Assembly (NCBI GenBank): GCA_038503035.1
Contig: JAVSML010001162.1
Location: 328,123-392,122, forward strand
Direction: 5' to 3'
DNA: 64,000 nucleotides
Source of the DNA: Crocodylus rhombifer
Lineage: Eukaryota > Chordata > Crocodylia > Crocodylidae
Under the pieces are notes generated by a model. It had not been told where the DNA came from. It saw only the letters and a program-made list of their open reading frames with translations, and did not search any database. Numbering within the stretch: the first letter of the stretch is position 1; every line of letters begins with the position of its first letter. Shown here in pieces: positions 11,790 to 21,929 of the stretch. The position numbers and the translations under genes were made by a program.

Positions 11790-12465
11790 AACAAAAAACA
11801 GTGTGCCCCCAGATCAGCTTTTAAACAACCTGGCCCCAGTCCAGCGTAGGCTGCATGGCTTCAGAAGTGTGTCACCAGCAGGTGGGGCAGGTTGCCTGCA
11901 CCCACACTGGGGCCAAACACTGGCTGCTTCTCCCAGTCTCTCCCTACTCCCCAGCTGGTGCACAAGTACAGCTTCCAGCTGGGAAGAAACTAGACTGGGG
12001 CCAGGGCAAGGCAACTGGGAGCTGCATATATGCCACTACCACTTGTCCCTGCACCCTACTCCCCAGCTGTAGCATGGGTGCAGCTTCCAGCCCCTACTCA
12101 GTTCCCCTTTAGCTGTAGGTTAGGAGAAAAAATTTGTGGGAGGCAGGGAAAAGCAGCAAAAACACAGGTGCAGCTTCCAGCACCCTGTCCCATGTTCAGC
12201 TCCTTGCTGACTAAGCTCAGCACCGGCATGGCAGAATTCAAGTCCTTCAGCTCCACAGGCCAGTTCCTGTGGCTGCATGAGTCAGATTGAGCCTGTGGAA
12301 AAAAAGCAGCAGTGCAGATGCCACTAGAAACTGCCTGTCCCCAACACAGCTCCTCTTTGTCCAGCACAAGAACAACCAGAGAATAAACCACAAAAAAACC
12401 TCCAGCTCCACAGGTCAGTTCCACAGGCCAGATCTGGGCTGGACACTGTACATTGCCAACCCCTG
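11790..12465. mobile_element. hAT-like GC-rich repeat, right end defined
   Basis: The right end reads TTGCCAACCCCTG at 12453-12465, in reverse complement CAGGGGTTGGCAA, a Charlie-type hAT terminus. It is followed by TTCTAAGC, the same 8-mer that follows the hAT element ending at 63423. Internally the CTCCACAGGCCAGTTCC word occurs near 12252 and again near 12410. The left end is not identified, so the start is approximate and more than one element may be joined here. Confidence 0.5.
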
Positions 12466-12716
12466 TTCTAAGCCTTTCATTGTCCTTGTTACTGTCCTCT
12501 GCACTCTCTCCAGTTGTCTCTACTGATTTTAGACAGTGATAACAAAAAGGCAGTAAGTTTGCCATGCCTCTAAATTTGCTACACCAGTTTACAGCAATAT
12601 TTTCTACCATTATCGCTTTAAACGTGGTAACAGTTACCAAAAGATTAAAAAAAAATAAATGCCAGAAGATTATTATACTACACAATTATTATGCATACAC
12701 AACACGGATTACTTAC

Positions 12717-12831
12717 ATGAAGCTTGGTAAAACGCAAGAAATCTTCAATAGTATTTTTGGATACAGCTTGCAGAAATGTTTCACGTTTCATCATGGTGGA
12801 CTGCTCTTCCTACAGTGCTTAATTCATGAAC
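12717..12831 (-). CDS. NCAPG2: NCAPG2 first coding exon with start codon
   Basis: Coding part is 12717-12794 (26 codons): MMKRETFLQAVSKNTIEDFL then RFTKLH, followed by donor GTAAGT. It matches the NCAPG2 N-terminus MEKRETFVQAVSKELVGEFLQF. Two ATG codons are adjacent; the first sits in a strong context (GTCCACC before ATG), so I choose it, though either could serve. Upstream, TTTTTCCCTAG at about 12832-12842 is a good acceptor, giving a 37-base 5' untranslated stretch at 12795-12831; this boundary is inferred. An upstream noncoding exon is therefore expected, most likely in the CpG island near 21.1-21.7 kb. Confidence 0.93.
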
Positions 12832-13368
12832 CTAGGGAAAAACAATTACCATTTTTCCACATACTGCATGCCCCAAAATAAGACATGAAAGAACTTTCCT
12901 TGAAAATACCAGCGAGTACAATATTTTCACAGAGAAAACATAAGCAGCTACAGCCGGGGGTGAGGGGAGTTGTGGAGCAAAATTACCCATGGTTGCTCTA
13001 TTAACTCCTGAGCTGTAGGACAGTGCCAACCTGGCTTGAAAAGCAAGGCCAAGCAGTTCAGCTCCAGCAAGATCAGCCTCTCAGCTGACTCCACTGATTG
13101 AGCTGAATTGCTTGGCCTTCCTTCTCGAGCTGGGTGGGCACCCAGTAGTGCCAGCCAAGTGAGCTGACAGTCCAATTTTGACTGCCCACTTAGCCTGAGG
13201 AAGAACCCTGCAGTTCAGCTCCTACAGGATTAGGCCCTCTGTTCCCCTCATTTAAGATATACACCCCCAATTTCTAGCGACTAATTAAAGAAGAGGTACA
13301 TGTTGCATGAAAACAAATGTAGTGGCTAAAAAAAAACTGCAGCCAAAGTTAAAGCATCATCATCAATG
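12832..13368. other. NCAPG2 intron 1, partly repeat-like
   Basis: Around 13010-13215 a GC-richer stretch with paired GCTTGGCC / GGCCAAGC words forms an imperfect inverted repeat (AAGGCCAAGCAGTTCAGCTC against GAGCTGAATTGCTTGGCCTT). This is likely a short palindromic repeat. The rest shows nothing. Confidence 0.45.
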
Positions 13369-13632
13369 CATAGAAAAAATTTGCGACTTCAGGAGGTTAT
13401 CTAGCCCAACTTCCTACTCAAGGGAGAATCATCCTGATCTAAACCACTTCAGACAAGTCTTCCTTCAACCTGCTCTTAAAAACTACTAAGGATGGTGAGT
13501 CCCCAACCTCTTTAGATAGTTCAATGTGCTACTTAACCACCTTCACATTTAAAACTTTTCCCTAAAATCCAACCTAAATATCCTTTGTAACTTAAGACTG
13601 TTGTTATTCCTTGTCCTGTCCTCTGATAGGAT
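13369..13632 (-). mobile_element. CR1 LINE 3' fragment
   Basis: Reverse complement carries the CR1 3' end: the segment decoding to a broken version of the RT-distal tail (LQLRRI.../TVVKHIE motifs) and the CCTCCTGAAGTCG stretch near the 3' end. The plus-strand text (AGGTTATCTAGCCCAACTTC ... CTTGTCCTGTCCTCTGATAG) is the characteristic inverse of the vertebrate CR1 tail seen also at 40223 and 60545. Strongly 5' truncated, old. Confidence 0.8.
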
Positions 13633-14100
13633 AGTCTATCACAGTGGTGCTCAAGCTGTTGGACCTGTAGGTCAGATGAATAGCACAGAGCCAGTCTGCA
13701 GACTAGACTGAGCCCTGTATGTCAGGATTGGCCCTGGGGGCCCAGTGGTGCCTGCATGCAATCCAGCACACACAACTCAGGACACCCCACAGGCCTGCAA
13801 ATCTGAAAGTCAGGGAACGGTGCCACTGCTTCCCTGCCAGCGAATTTCTGAACCTATGAGAGGCCAGATGGCATGGCATTGTAGCCCAAAGGTTAAGTAC
13901 CTCCCACCTTTCATCCTTCAGGTATTTGGAAGCCAAATGATCCTTTGGCAGCGTGCTAATAAAAAGCATGGTAAAGGGTTATGGTCATATTCAGCTTATG
14001 GTCCACTTTATTCTCCAGGTTGCTTCTGCAACTTAGCTAGTTGTTCTCCAGTCTGTATGTTCACATTTGACTGCTTAGTCCCAAGTGATACTTTCGACTT
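13633..14100. mobile_element. hAT-like repeat adjoining the CR1 tail
   Basis: Starts with CAGTGGTGCTCAAGCTG at about 13641, a Charlie-type hAT terminus, immediately after the CR1 fragment. Interior is GC-rich to about 13900. The right end was not found, so the end coordinate is approximate. Confidence 0.4.
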
Positions 14101-14674
14101 GTGCTGAACTTCAGCCTTCAGAATTTGTTCTTGATTTTTTTCGTAATATATTCTCCCTAATTGGTTAGCTCCTGTATTTTCTTTTTAATGGAAATCTAAA
14201 AAAAGACAGTTTAGTATAATTTTCTTCCACCAAATACTTCCTTATTAGCTAGGCAGCATCCCAAACAGCAACAGTTTACTTAAAGGCACAAAATAGTGGA
14301 AATGCAAACTTTTCTCTGTGTTGCCAACTCAGCTGTTGAAAATACCACCTCTAATAGCAAGAGCAGGGTAGCTCAGTTTGTATTTATCCATAATGCTTTG
14401 GATAAGAATTCTGGCTTTGAATAGCACTGTGGGGGCAGGAAGGTTGATACAAACACACTGAAGTTCTTTAAAAACTTTGACAAACAAAAATATAGTCTAA
14501 CTCCTGACTAGACTTCTCAGTAGCATATTACCAAAGAATCATTTCAGTGAAGTCTCCTGCTCATTTGTCATACCTATCCCAGCTACCAAAACTTTCAAAC
14601 CTTCAGTCCTTTAAAACAGTAAAACTTTTAGATTAACTTAAAATGGATACTTCCTGGCTTCAAACAGGGTACAG
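14101..14674. other. NCAPG2 intron 1, nothing recognised
   Basis: AT-rich sequence with no recognisable gene or repeat family. Confidence 0.5.
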
Positions 14675-16927
14675 ACTAAACGTGCACTGATACATCGGTC
14701 CAATATCGGATCAGCACCAATGTAAAGAAAATGGACTGTATCGAAAATCAGCCTGATGCGGCCAATAATTTGGCTGATAAATGCCCGTGCATACGTGCAA
14801 CTCCAGCTCAGCACGTAGACGGTGAGGAGCACAGCCTGGCAGCTTGAAGAGCTGCATGCAGCTGGTAAGTCTGTTGTGGTGGAAGGGGAGGGAAGGGATG
14901 TGGGGTAGCCAGGCAGCTCAAGGCCCCCAGAGAGAGTTGGATTGGGGCAGGTGCTGGCCAGCAGCGTGGGACAGAGCCACAGCTTGTCCACGGGTGTGCG
15001 GGGGGAGGAGGCAGCTCCCACCACTGTGCGCACCCCAGGAAGGCATAGGGGGTGGTATGTGCCCCCAGATCAATGTGGAGAGGGGTGGGCTGCAGCTGTG
15101 CACTGGGGCTGTGCTAGACTCTTCCTGGCGCATGGCGGGGGGGGGGTTAGGCCAGGGGTGTGCTCGGGGCAGGTGGTGGGAGTGCTGGGAGGGAGGCTAT
15201 GAGGGAGCAACAGTGAATTTTGGGGTAGCCGGAGGGAGCCTCCAGCTGCCTGGGCTATGGGGCCAGGGACCCAGGTCTGCAGCCCCCTAGCAGATGGTGG
15301 CTGTTGCAGCCAAGTGGACCCCAGCTCCCCCACTGCTGTGGGCTTAGGAGGGAGAGGAGGTTTGCTCCCCACAGCTATGCACACTCCTGGGGGGGCCCAT
15401 GCACCCCAGATTTGTGCATGGGGCAGAGGCACGCTGCACATTGTGGGCTTGGGCTCCTGCCCTGCTGCCCTCCCCCTGGGCCTCCACAGCCTGGCGGGTG
15501 CGATCCAGTGCTGCAGGGCACAGTGGGGCCGTACAGGAAAGCTGGTTGCCACTGTGAGCTCTGCACTGCCCTGGCAACATGCACGGCAGCAGCAACAGCA
15601 GTGGCACGGGGTTGCGCAGAGGGGATACGTCGCCAGGGCAGCGTGGAGCTTGTAGCAGCAAGCAGCTTTCCTGCATGGCCCAGCTCTGGCCTGAAGCACC
15701 AGGCCACACCCACCAGGAGGCCCCACGGGAGAGCAGTAGGGCAGGAGCCCAAGCTCAAGGTGGGCAGCTGGCCCCACCCCAAATGCAGATCTGGGGGGTC
15801 CCTCCTACCCCCCAGGAGTGCCCACAGCAGTGGGGAGCCAGCCCCTCCCCCTCGCTTCCTGGATAAGCTGCCCATGGCCCCATCCCGCTTCCCACCCAGG
15901 CCCCGCAGCTTCATATTGCAGCCCCAAGCCCGTGTACTGCCCAGCCCTACCCAATTAACTCCCTTCCTCCCTATGGGGGCCTCAATTCCACCTCCCACCC
16001 CCAACCTGCAGAAGCTGCTCTCCAGGTTGCCTGGTAGCCATGTGCATATACATGCATGTTAGGGCTGTGTGAAACGGCTATGTTTTGTTTCGGTTTCGGC
16101 CATTTCAGAGGGACAGTAATTCTTTTTGGTGCTTTGAATCACTGTTCTGTTTCGATCTGGCCACATCTGTTTTGGAGTTGATGCAGTTTCGGCGCTGATT
16201 TGGAGATTCAGATCAGCCAGGGAAGCAGTAGGAGAAGCCTCCATGGCTGCCCTGCCTGGCCCCGTCCCCTGCCTGGCCCCCACGTGGCAACTGCTCCATG
16301 CTGTGGGTGCAGTGCAGCTCGGCAGGGCACTGCACGCTGTCTGGGAGCTGGGGCCACTGGGGCTGAGTGGTGTTGAGCTCTGGCTGACAGGTGAAGCCAC
16401 TCCAGCTCCCACACAGTGCACAGTACTGAGCCACAACGCACCCATGTAGCAGCTCCACTCAATGCCCCACCTCTACCCACATGCCAGAAGAGCCAGGACT
16501 GTGGCTGCGAATGGTTCTGGGAGCAGAGTGGCAGCGAAATTTGGGGTGGATGCAGCATCCTCCCAGCACTGCCAGCGCCTGCTCTGAGCCCAGCCCCTGC
16601 CAAGAAGAGCCCCACACAGCCCCGGCTGCAGCCAACCCCACCTCATCCAAGTCTGGGGGACACACGCCCTCCCCTCCCCTCACCGTGCCCTCCCAGGGTG
16701 CAAGCAGAAGTGGGAGCTGCTTCTCCCTCCCATGAGCTGCAGCTCTGGGACCACTCCCATTCCACCTGGGCAGTGGCTACCCCTGCCCCCTCCAAGCCTC
16801 TTCCACCACACCACACTAACTAGCTGGAGGCAACTGTATGGGAAATCTGATCGGTATTAGCCGATATGCCTCCTTAAATATGAGCTATTGGTATCGGCCC
16901 CAAAAGTCTCTATTGGTGCACCCCTAC
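14675..16927. mobile_element. 2.25-kb GC-rich DNA element with matched termini
   Basis: Left end near 14677 reads ACGTGCACTGATACATCGG with ATATCGGATCAGCACC just inside; the right end in reverse complement reads AGGGGTGCACCAATAGAG with GGCCGATACCAATAG inside. The shared GTGCACC(A/G)ATA and CGATA words in opposite orientation indicate inverted termini of a hAT-type element. The interior is very GC-rich, and a second element opening (GGGCTGTGTGAAACGGC at 16063) is nested in it. The many long frames here on both strands (for example 15070-15777 minus, 15304-16062 plus) are compositional. Confidence 0.6.
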
Positions 16928-17649
16928 TGATTACCTGCCCATCAGCCCTATTGTCTCTTGGAAGTTTGTGTATACAGAGTCAAGCCCTTACCTCTCTCTA
17001 AAATTGCAAAGTTTCAAGAAGCTAAATGAATAGAGGATATCAAACAAGAATGCACATTTTTAAAAAAACAATGATTAAATCAAGGCTTCGTAACCAGTGA
17101 TTTAAATCAAATCCACCCAGGTGCCTATGCTCTGGAGTGGGGCAGAATGTTAGTGTGCTTAGTGTTTCCTATTGGCTAGCTTTAAATCTGGCATGCAGTG
17201 TTTCTGGATCAACCCTCTGAGTCAAACTTTCCCCATGAGGAGTATAAGGATATAAAATCGAAAGTGCTTCAAACACCTTCAAAACTGTTCAAAGGCAGAC
17301 AGATGCACACATCCTTTGAAGCATTCTGAAACTAGCAAAAATGCACCAAAAATAACTGTAAAGGAAACACGTATTAAGTGAAGTGCAGAGCTTCCCAAGT
17401 GCTGGCAAGCCCTACATAAGTACACAGTAAGTCTTCCTTTTCCATATTTCCTTACAGAGGTGGTTAGCAGTGTTAGTCTGAAATCAGGCAGAAGGCAGGG
17501 TAGGGCCTTAGGGATAATTGGCTGAGAAGCAACTGTTTATTTTTCAAATGCCACGCACGGACTGGTAAAAATTAAAAACTGAATATACAAAGGGAAAGGG
17601 AAGAAAAGTAACAAAGGGGAGGTTGAATAGATTAACTGAAATGACCACA
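16928..17649. other. NCAPG2 intron 1, short repeat fragments
   Basis: A GATTTAAATCAAATCCACCC word at about 17099 and a GTTAGCAGTGTTAGTCTGAA stretch at 17465 (shared in part with the Penelope-like fragment near 19248) suggest small repeat remnants. No gene seen. Confidence 0.4.
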
Positions 17650-18305
17650 AGATGAACATGAGCCTGCAGTGCGATGCTGCGGCTAGTAAACCGATCAAAA
17701 CGCTGGCGTGCATCCATAGATGCTTCTCGAGCAAATCCCGGGACGTCATTCTCCCCTTGTACTCGGCCTTGGTGAGGCCGCAGCTGGAGTACTGTGTTCA
17801 GTTTTGGGCTCCACAATTCAAAAAGGATGTGGACAAGCTTGAGAGAGTCCAGAGGAGAGCCACGCGCATGATCAGAGGTCAGGAAAACAGATCTTAAGAT
17901 GATAGGCTGAGGGACATGGGACTCTTTAGCCTGGAAAAGCGCAGGCTCAGGGGTGATCTGATGGCCACCTATAAGTTTATCAGGGGTGACCACCAGGATC
18001 TGGGGGAACGTTTGTTCACCAGAGCGCCCCAAGGGATGACGAGGTCGAACTGTCACAAACTCCTGCAAGACCGTTTCAGGCTGGACATAAGGAAGAATTT
18101 CTTTACTGTCCGAGCCCCCAAGGTCTGGAACAGTCTGCCAGCGGAGGTGGTTCAAGCACCTACACTGAACACCTTCAAGAGTAAATTGGATGCTTATCTT
18201 GCTGGGATCCTATGACTCCAGCTGACTTCCTGCCCTTTGGGCAGGGGGCTGGACTTGATGATCTCCCGAGGTCCCTTCCAGCCCTAATGTCTATGAAATC
18301 TATGA
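17650..18305 (+). mobile_element. CR1 LINE, young 5'-truncated copy
   Basis: Plus-strand frame reads MNMSLQCDAAASKPIKTLAC, IHRCFSSKSRDVILPLYSAL, VRPQLEYCVQFWAPQFKKDV, one stop after RGQENRS (at 17895), then MGLFSLEKRRLRGDLMATYK to the CR1 C-terminus FKSKLDAYLAGIL and stop. The 3' end is the CR1 tail with terminal CTATGAAATCTATGAA repeats. It is very close in sequence to 28041-28497. It lacks everything upstream of the RT thumb, as expected from 5' truncation. Confidence 0.93.
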
Positions 18306-18329
18306 AGAAAGCAGGTAATAGAGAAACAC

Positions 18330-18860
18330 AAAAAAGTCTATGGCAGAACATTTAAGCCTGCTTGGGCAGATCATCAGTAAAGTGCATTCCTGGCCACTCC
18401 ATCTTTGCTTTCCCATCACTGCCCTCAGCAGTCCTTAAACAGAAAGAAACTTAAACCAACTGCAACACAACACAAAATTGCTGAACAAGAGGTCATCCAC
18501 AGTCTGGATTGTATTAACTGTGTTCACAACAGGGCTGGTGAGTTGTTATCTCATTACCTGGACTAAATGTTAACAGCTGGGTCCCTTCCAGGTATCAACT
18601 GCTTCATTCCTCTCAACTATAGTGTAAGAGTGGCCAAGATAGACCAAAAAATATGCAAGAGGCTAGGATTTCTTAGGGTAATATCTTCTTTAAACCAACC
18701 ATGTAGTTAGTATAAAGTTAGACAAGTTTGAATTGCAAGACATTCTTCATTGATTCTCTTATTACAGGAATCCAGGCACAGCCTACAATCAAAGACCTGA
18801 TGAAGAATGTCTTGCATTTGAAAGCTTGTTTAACTTTATCCCAACTACACAGCAGAAGTA
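18330..18860 (+). mobile_element. Penelope-like element fragment with inverted repeat
   Basis: Broken translation gives TATQHKIAEQEVIHSLDCIN followed by CVHNRAGELLSHYLD, which resembles the tail region of Penelope-like coding sequence. Downstream, 18705-18755 and 18797-18847 are inverted copies of one another, built on GACAAG(T/C)TT..GCAAGACATTCTTCAT. Degenerate, no intact domain. The Penelope call is by resemblance to the neighbouring fragment at 19245. Confidence 0.55.
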
Positions 18861-19244
18861 AAACATATCACCCTAAAAAACCCTTGCCTCTATTATTCAT
18901 CTAATCAACCTGATTTGCTGTCTTAGCAGCATTCACCCACCATCTTTCTACATGAAGTCTTTACTTTCTGCCAGCCCATTTCTTAACCCTGGACAAAGTA
19001 GCTTGTTGCCTACCAAGGCTCCTGCCTCTGAACCAGCTGGCCTCTAAGGTGCCAACTGCCCAATTATTTACATGACTCAACTCCTCTAAACCAACATTAA
19101 CGCTTACTTTCAAGGCACTCTGACTAGATATTAAGAGCCAATTGCTACTCATGGTATTGCTTCTTGCTCAGATCACTGGAAAAGATCTATTGCAAATTTA
19201 TCACCACCCCTAAGACCTACCCCTGAAGGCTTTCCAAAGACAGA

Positions 19245-20085
19245 GGTAATTAGCAGTGTCTGAACTCATTCAGAAGGCAGGGTAGATCTGCACTTTTATA
19301 GACCAACTAAATAAGATCTATATAGCGAGTACAAGCTTTTATGAACCCAAGTTCACTTCATCAGATGCTATGAAGGATGCACTGAAAGTAAAGTATAAGA
19401 AGAACCTGCCTTCACTCACAGTTTCCCAACCTCAAAGAGCATCTTTCAAACAACAGACTAGCAAATTCTCATCCACATCAAAGCACCAGGCCTTCCAATG
19501 GATTTGGATCCATGCCTCCTGTGATCCCACATCAATACAGACTAGATCATCACTGGACCTAATACCAAGGAGTACAGCATTCAAGGTTCATTTACCTGTA
19601 ACTCTACTAATGTCATATACGCCAACACCTGCTTGCAATGCCCTTCTGTTGTCTACATCGGACAGACCAGGTGATCTCTACATGTGAGGATCAAAAGACA
19701 CCGATCAGACATCAGCCACAGGAAGACACAAAAACATGGGGAAGAATGCTCAGTCTCCCTGCCTGGTCCATAGCTGACCTTGGGATTGCTGTCCCCATGC
19801 AGGAGAATGAACAAGAAATCACCCACAAACTGGACTGTGTTCATATGATTTAAACAAGGACTGCGGATCCGTATCTCATTACGTGGGTTACCTTTTGTGA
19901 CCCTGCCCTACCCTTTGTTCCTGTTTACAGCTCCTTTGCTCTTCTCTTGTAGCACTGCCCTCCTCTGCCATCTCTCTCTCTCCCTTCACCCTTGCCTTTT
20001 GTTCTTACATTTCTTTTCCTTATACTCTTTCTTCACAATCTTTCATAGTATCTGGTAGAGTGAACCTGGTTTCACAAAAGCTTGA
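19245..20085 (+). mobile_element. Penelope-like element 3' fragment with GIY-YIG motif
   Basis: The frame through 19612-19668 reads VIYANTCLQCPSVVYIGQT, followed after one stop by SLHVRIKRHRSDISH. IY...YIGQT with a downstream R-x-x-x-H pattern is the core of the GIY-YIG endonuclease that ends Penelope-like retroelement proteins. Short inverted repeats bound it: 19331-19356 (ACAAGCTTTTATGAACCC) and 20060-20084 (reverse complement of nearly the same). Upstream RT is absent, so it is a 5'-truncated dead copy in NCAPG2 intron 1. Confidence 0.7.
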
Positions 20086-20094
20086 GAGAGAGAG

Positions 20095-20137
<43 letters not shown>

Positions 20138-20138
20138 G
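20083..20138. repeat. GA-TA-CA compound microsatellite
   Basis: A run of GA, then TA, then CA dinucleotides directly after the Penelope-like fragment's terminal repeat. Likely length-variable between individuals. Confidence 0.97.
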
Positions 20139-20540
20139 ATGTATACATATCCCCTTGTCAGAGTCAGACGCTACATTTGGGCTCACGATCGGTACGGACT
20201 GCCTTCCTCTGTAGCAGGGACTGGTCCTCTTCCTGGAATCTCTCGAGCATACATTGACAACATTTCACAGAAGCAGGACATTGGCTGCCCTTATCTGTGG
20301 CAGGCTAGGGTGTCAGGTCTGTATTGTGCCAGGGTTGATGGTAGCCTTAAGTAGAGTTTAGATTATGAATTTGTAAAGGATGCCTGGGATAGGGAAGATC
20401 TTGCCTCAAGCAGGGGTTTGACTAGATGACCTCTTCCAACCCTACTTCTCTAAGAGTCGATAATATATATAGATACAGATATATCTATACAGAGATATAG
20501 GCAAATCAATCTGTAGACAAATCAAGACATCAATATTTCT
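20139..20540. other. NCAPG2 intron 1, repeat remnant
   Basis: Includes GACTAGATGACCTCTTCCAA at about 20430, resembling the CR1 3' tail (a short plus-strand CR1 end at about 20280-20455). The remainder is low-complexity AT with TATAGATA words. Confidence 0.45.
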
Positions 20541-21095
20541 AAGTACCATATTTCATGGTGTGCAGGTTAACAAAGTGTAAGTCACCCCATTTTTCTGATC
20601 TAAAAAAGTAAGAATTTCATAGATGCAGTGTATAAGTCGACCTAAGTTTTTAGATCAGAAACATGGGGTTGACTTACACTGTGGGCCAGGTACCCAGGGG
20701 TAGACATGCATTGCTGGGCCAGGCTCGGTGTGGCTGAGACAGAGCTGCTCGCAGGGGATGGGGCTGCCCCACACAAGTGTCAAGTCCAGCCCCATCCCCT
20801 GCAAACGTGCTATAGAAACGCTGCTTGGCCAGGCACTCAGCCCAACCCTGTCCCCTGCCAGTCAGCTGAGCACTGAGCCTGGTAAGGCCTGTAGGCTGCA
20901 CTCGGGCTGGGCCCAGACCCCATGGCCTCCAGCAACAGGGGCACTATCGGTAGGTAAAGATCAGGTCAGGCCCGGGCTAAGGTTTGTCCGGGGCTGAGTG
21001 GGGGTCAGAAGTATGAATGACGTGTATAAGTCGAGGCTGAGTTTTAATAGCTAAAACTTGGGCTTCAAAACTCGACTCACGGTGGAAAAGGACAT
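20541..21095. mobile_element. DNA element with fold-back left part
   Basis: Left arm 20575-20605 and right arm 20647-20679 are inverted copies (CCCCATTTTTCTGATCTAAA against TTTTAGATCAGAAACATGGGG). A related GTATAAGTCGA word appears at 20630 and again at 21024 with a gap of GC-rich sequence. The left border resembles ACCATATTTCATGG, similar to the right border of the repeat at 44637. Unclassified. Confidence 0.5.
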
Positions 21096-21441
21096 GCACA
21101 TCTCACACATGTGACTACATCCACACCCCTATGTAGGGGTCTGCAGGCCTAGGTCGCGAGCGGAGCGAGGCAGACCGGTGCAAGCCTCCATTCCCCGGCG
21201 AAGGGGCACCTCTGCGCCGCTTCTTTCCGCAGGGAACGGAGAACCCGCTCTATGGCCGGCGCAGCCAGACCGGAGCAGGTACAAGCGGGCCCAACGCAGC
21301 ACCACAGCCAAGCCGCCACAACGGAGGAGACCCCACCCAACCCCGACCCGACCGCCCGCGCTCCACGCACCATTCGAATTCTCCCGCGGAGGCCGTTAAC
21401 AGTCCGCCCCAACCGCACGCATGCGCGTCAACGGGCGCCGC

Positions 21442-21451
21442 TCTCGCGAGA
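21442..21451. promoter_or_regulatory. TCTCGCGAGA promoter palindrome
   Basis: Perfect 10-base palindrome TCTCGCGAGA, the CGCG element known from CpG-island promoters and bound by BANP when unmethylated. Seen directly; function inferred from location. Confidence 0.85.
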
Positions 21452-21511
21452 CTCGTGAGCGAGGCAGACGCCGTTGCTCCCCCGTTGAGCCGTAGCTGGT
21501 GCCCCGCCGGC

Positions 21512-21523
21512 TGCGCATGCGCA
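21512..21523. promoter_or_regulatory. NRF1 binding palindrome
   Basis: Perfect TGCGCATGCGCA, the NRF1 consensus, about 60 bases from the CGCG palindrome. NRF1 sites are common in promoters of cell-cycle genes. Seen directly; occupancy inferred. Confidence 0.85.
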
Positions 21524-21929
21524 CGCGTTTATGTTAGCTGTCTTGCACGCCCCCAATGCGTGAACACGCGTGGGGCAGGGGAAGACCGAGCCCGTGGCCC
21601 GCCCCCCCATACATGCCCACTGGTGCTGGCTGAGGTACAGGCTGGGGCCCGTGGGCAGAACCACGCCCGAAACAGTGAGGAGGGACGTCACATTCATCCC
21701 TGCAGCCCCCTGCTCCAGTACCCTGTCCTGCCAACTTCCTCGGGGCCAGCTTCTCCAGGCAGCCTGCTCCAGTGCTCAGCCGTCCTGGCAGGAAGATCCT
21801 AAACTTCTGCCTACATTTCAACTGAGGCAGTGTGAGGCCCTGTCCCTAGAGGAAAGCCCACCTCCACCTTTTCCACACCCACCCTTCAGGGAGTTGGAAG
21901 ACTGTTATCAAATCCCCCCTCAGGCTTCA

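Larger units (their letters stand above)
21130..21700. promoter_or_regulatory. NCAPG2: CpG island, likely NCAPG2 promoter
   Basis: The only CpG-dense block in the window. It contains a TCTCGCGAGA palindrome at 21442-21451 (element bound by BANP, often in housekeeping promoters) and a perfect NRF1 palindrome TGCGCATGCGCA at 21512-21523, with a second NRF1-like GCACGCATGCGCG near 21416. No TATA box is evident. It lies upstream of the NCAPG2 start codon on the minus strand, with the first coding exon showing an upstream acceptor, so a noncoding first exon here is the simplest reading. I could not assign a donor site or a transcription start. It could also fire divergently to the right. Confidence 0.8.

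Noticed and set aside
15070..16062. Long frames on both strands (209-252 codons) in a GC-rich block
   Set aside because: They overlap one another on both strands, are rich in Pro/Ala/Gly/Cys, have no known domain, and lie inside a DNA element with inverted termini; composition explains their length.
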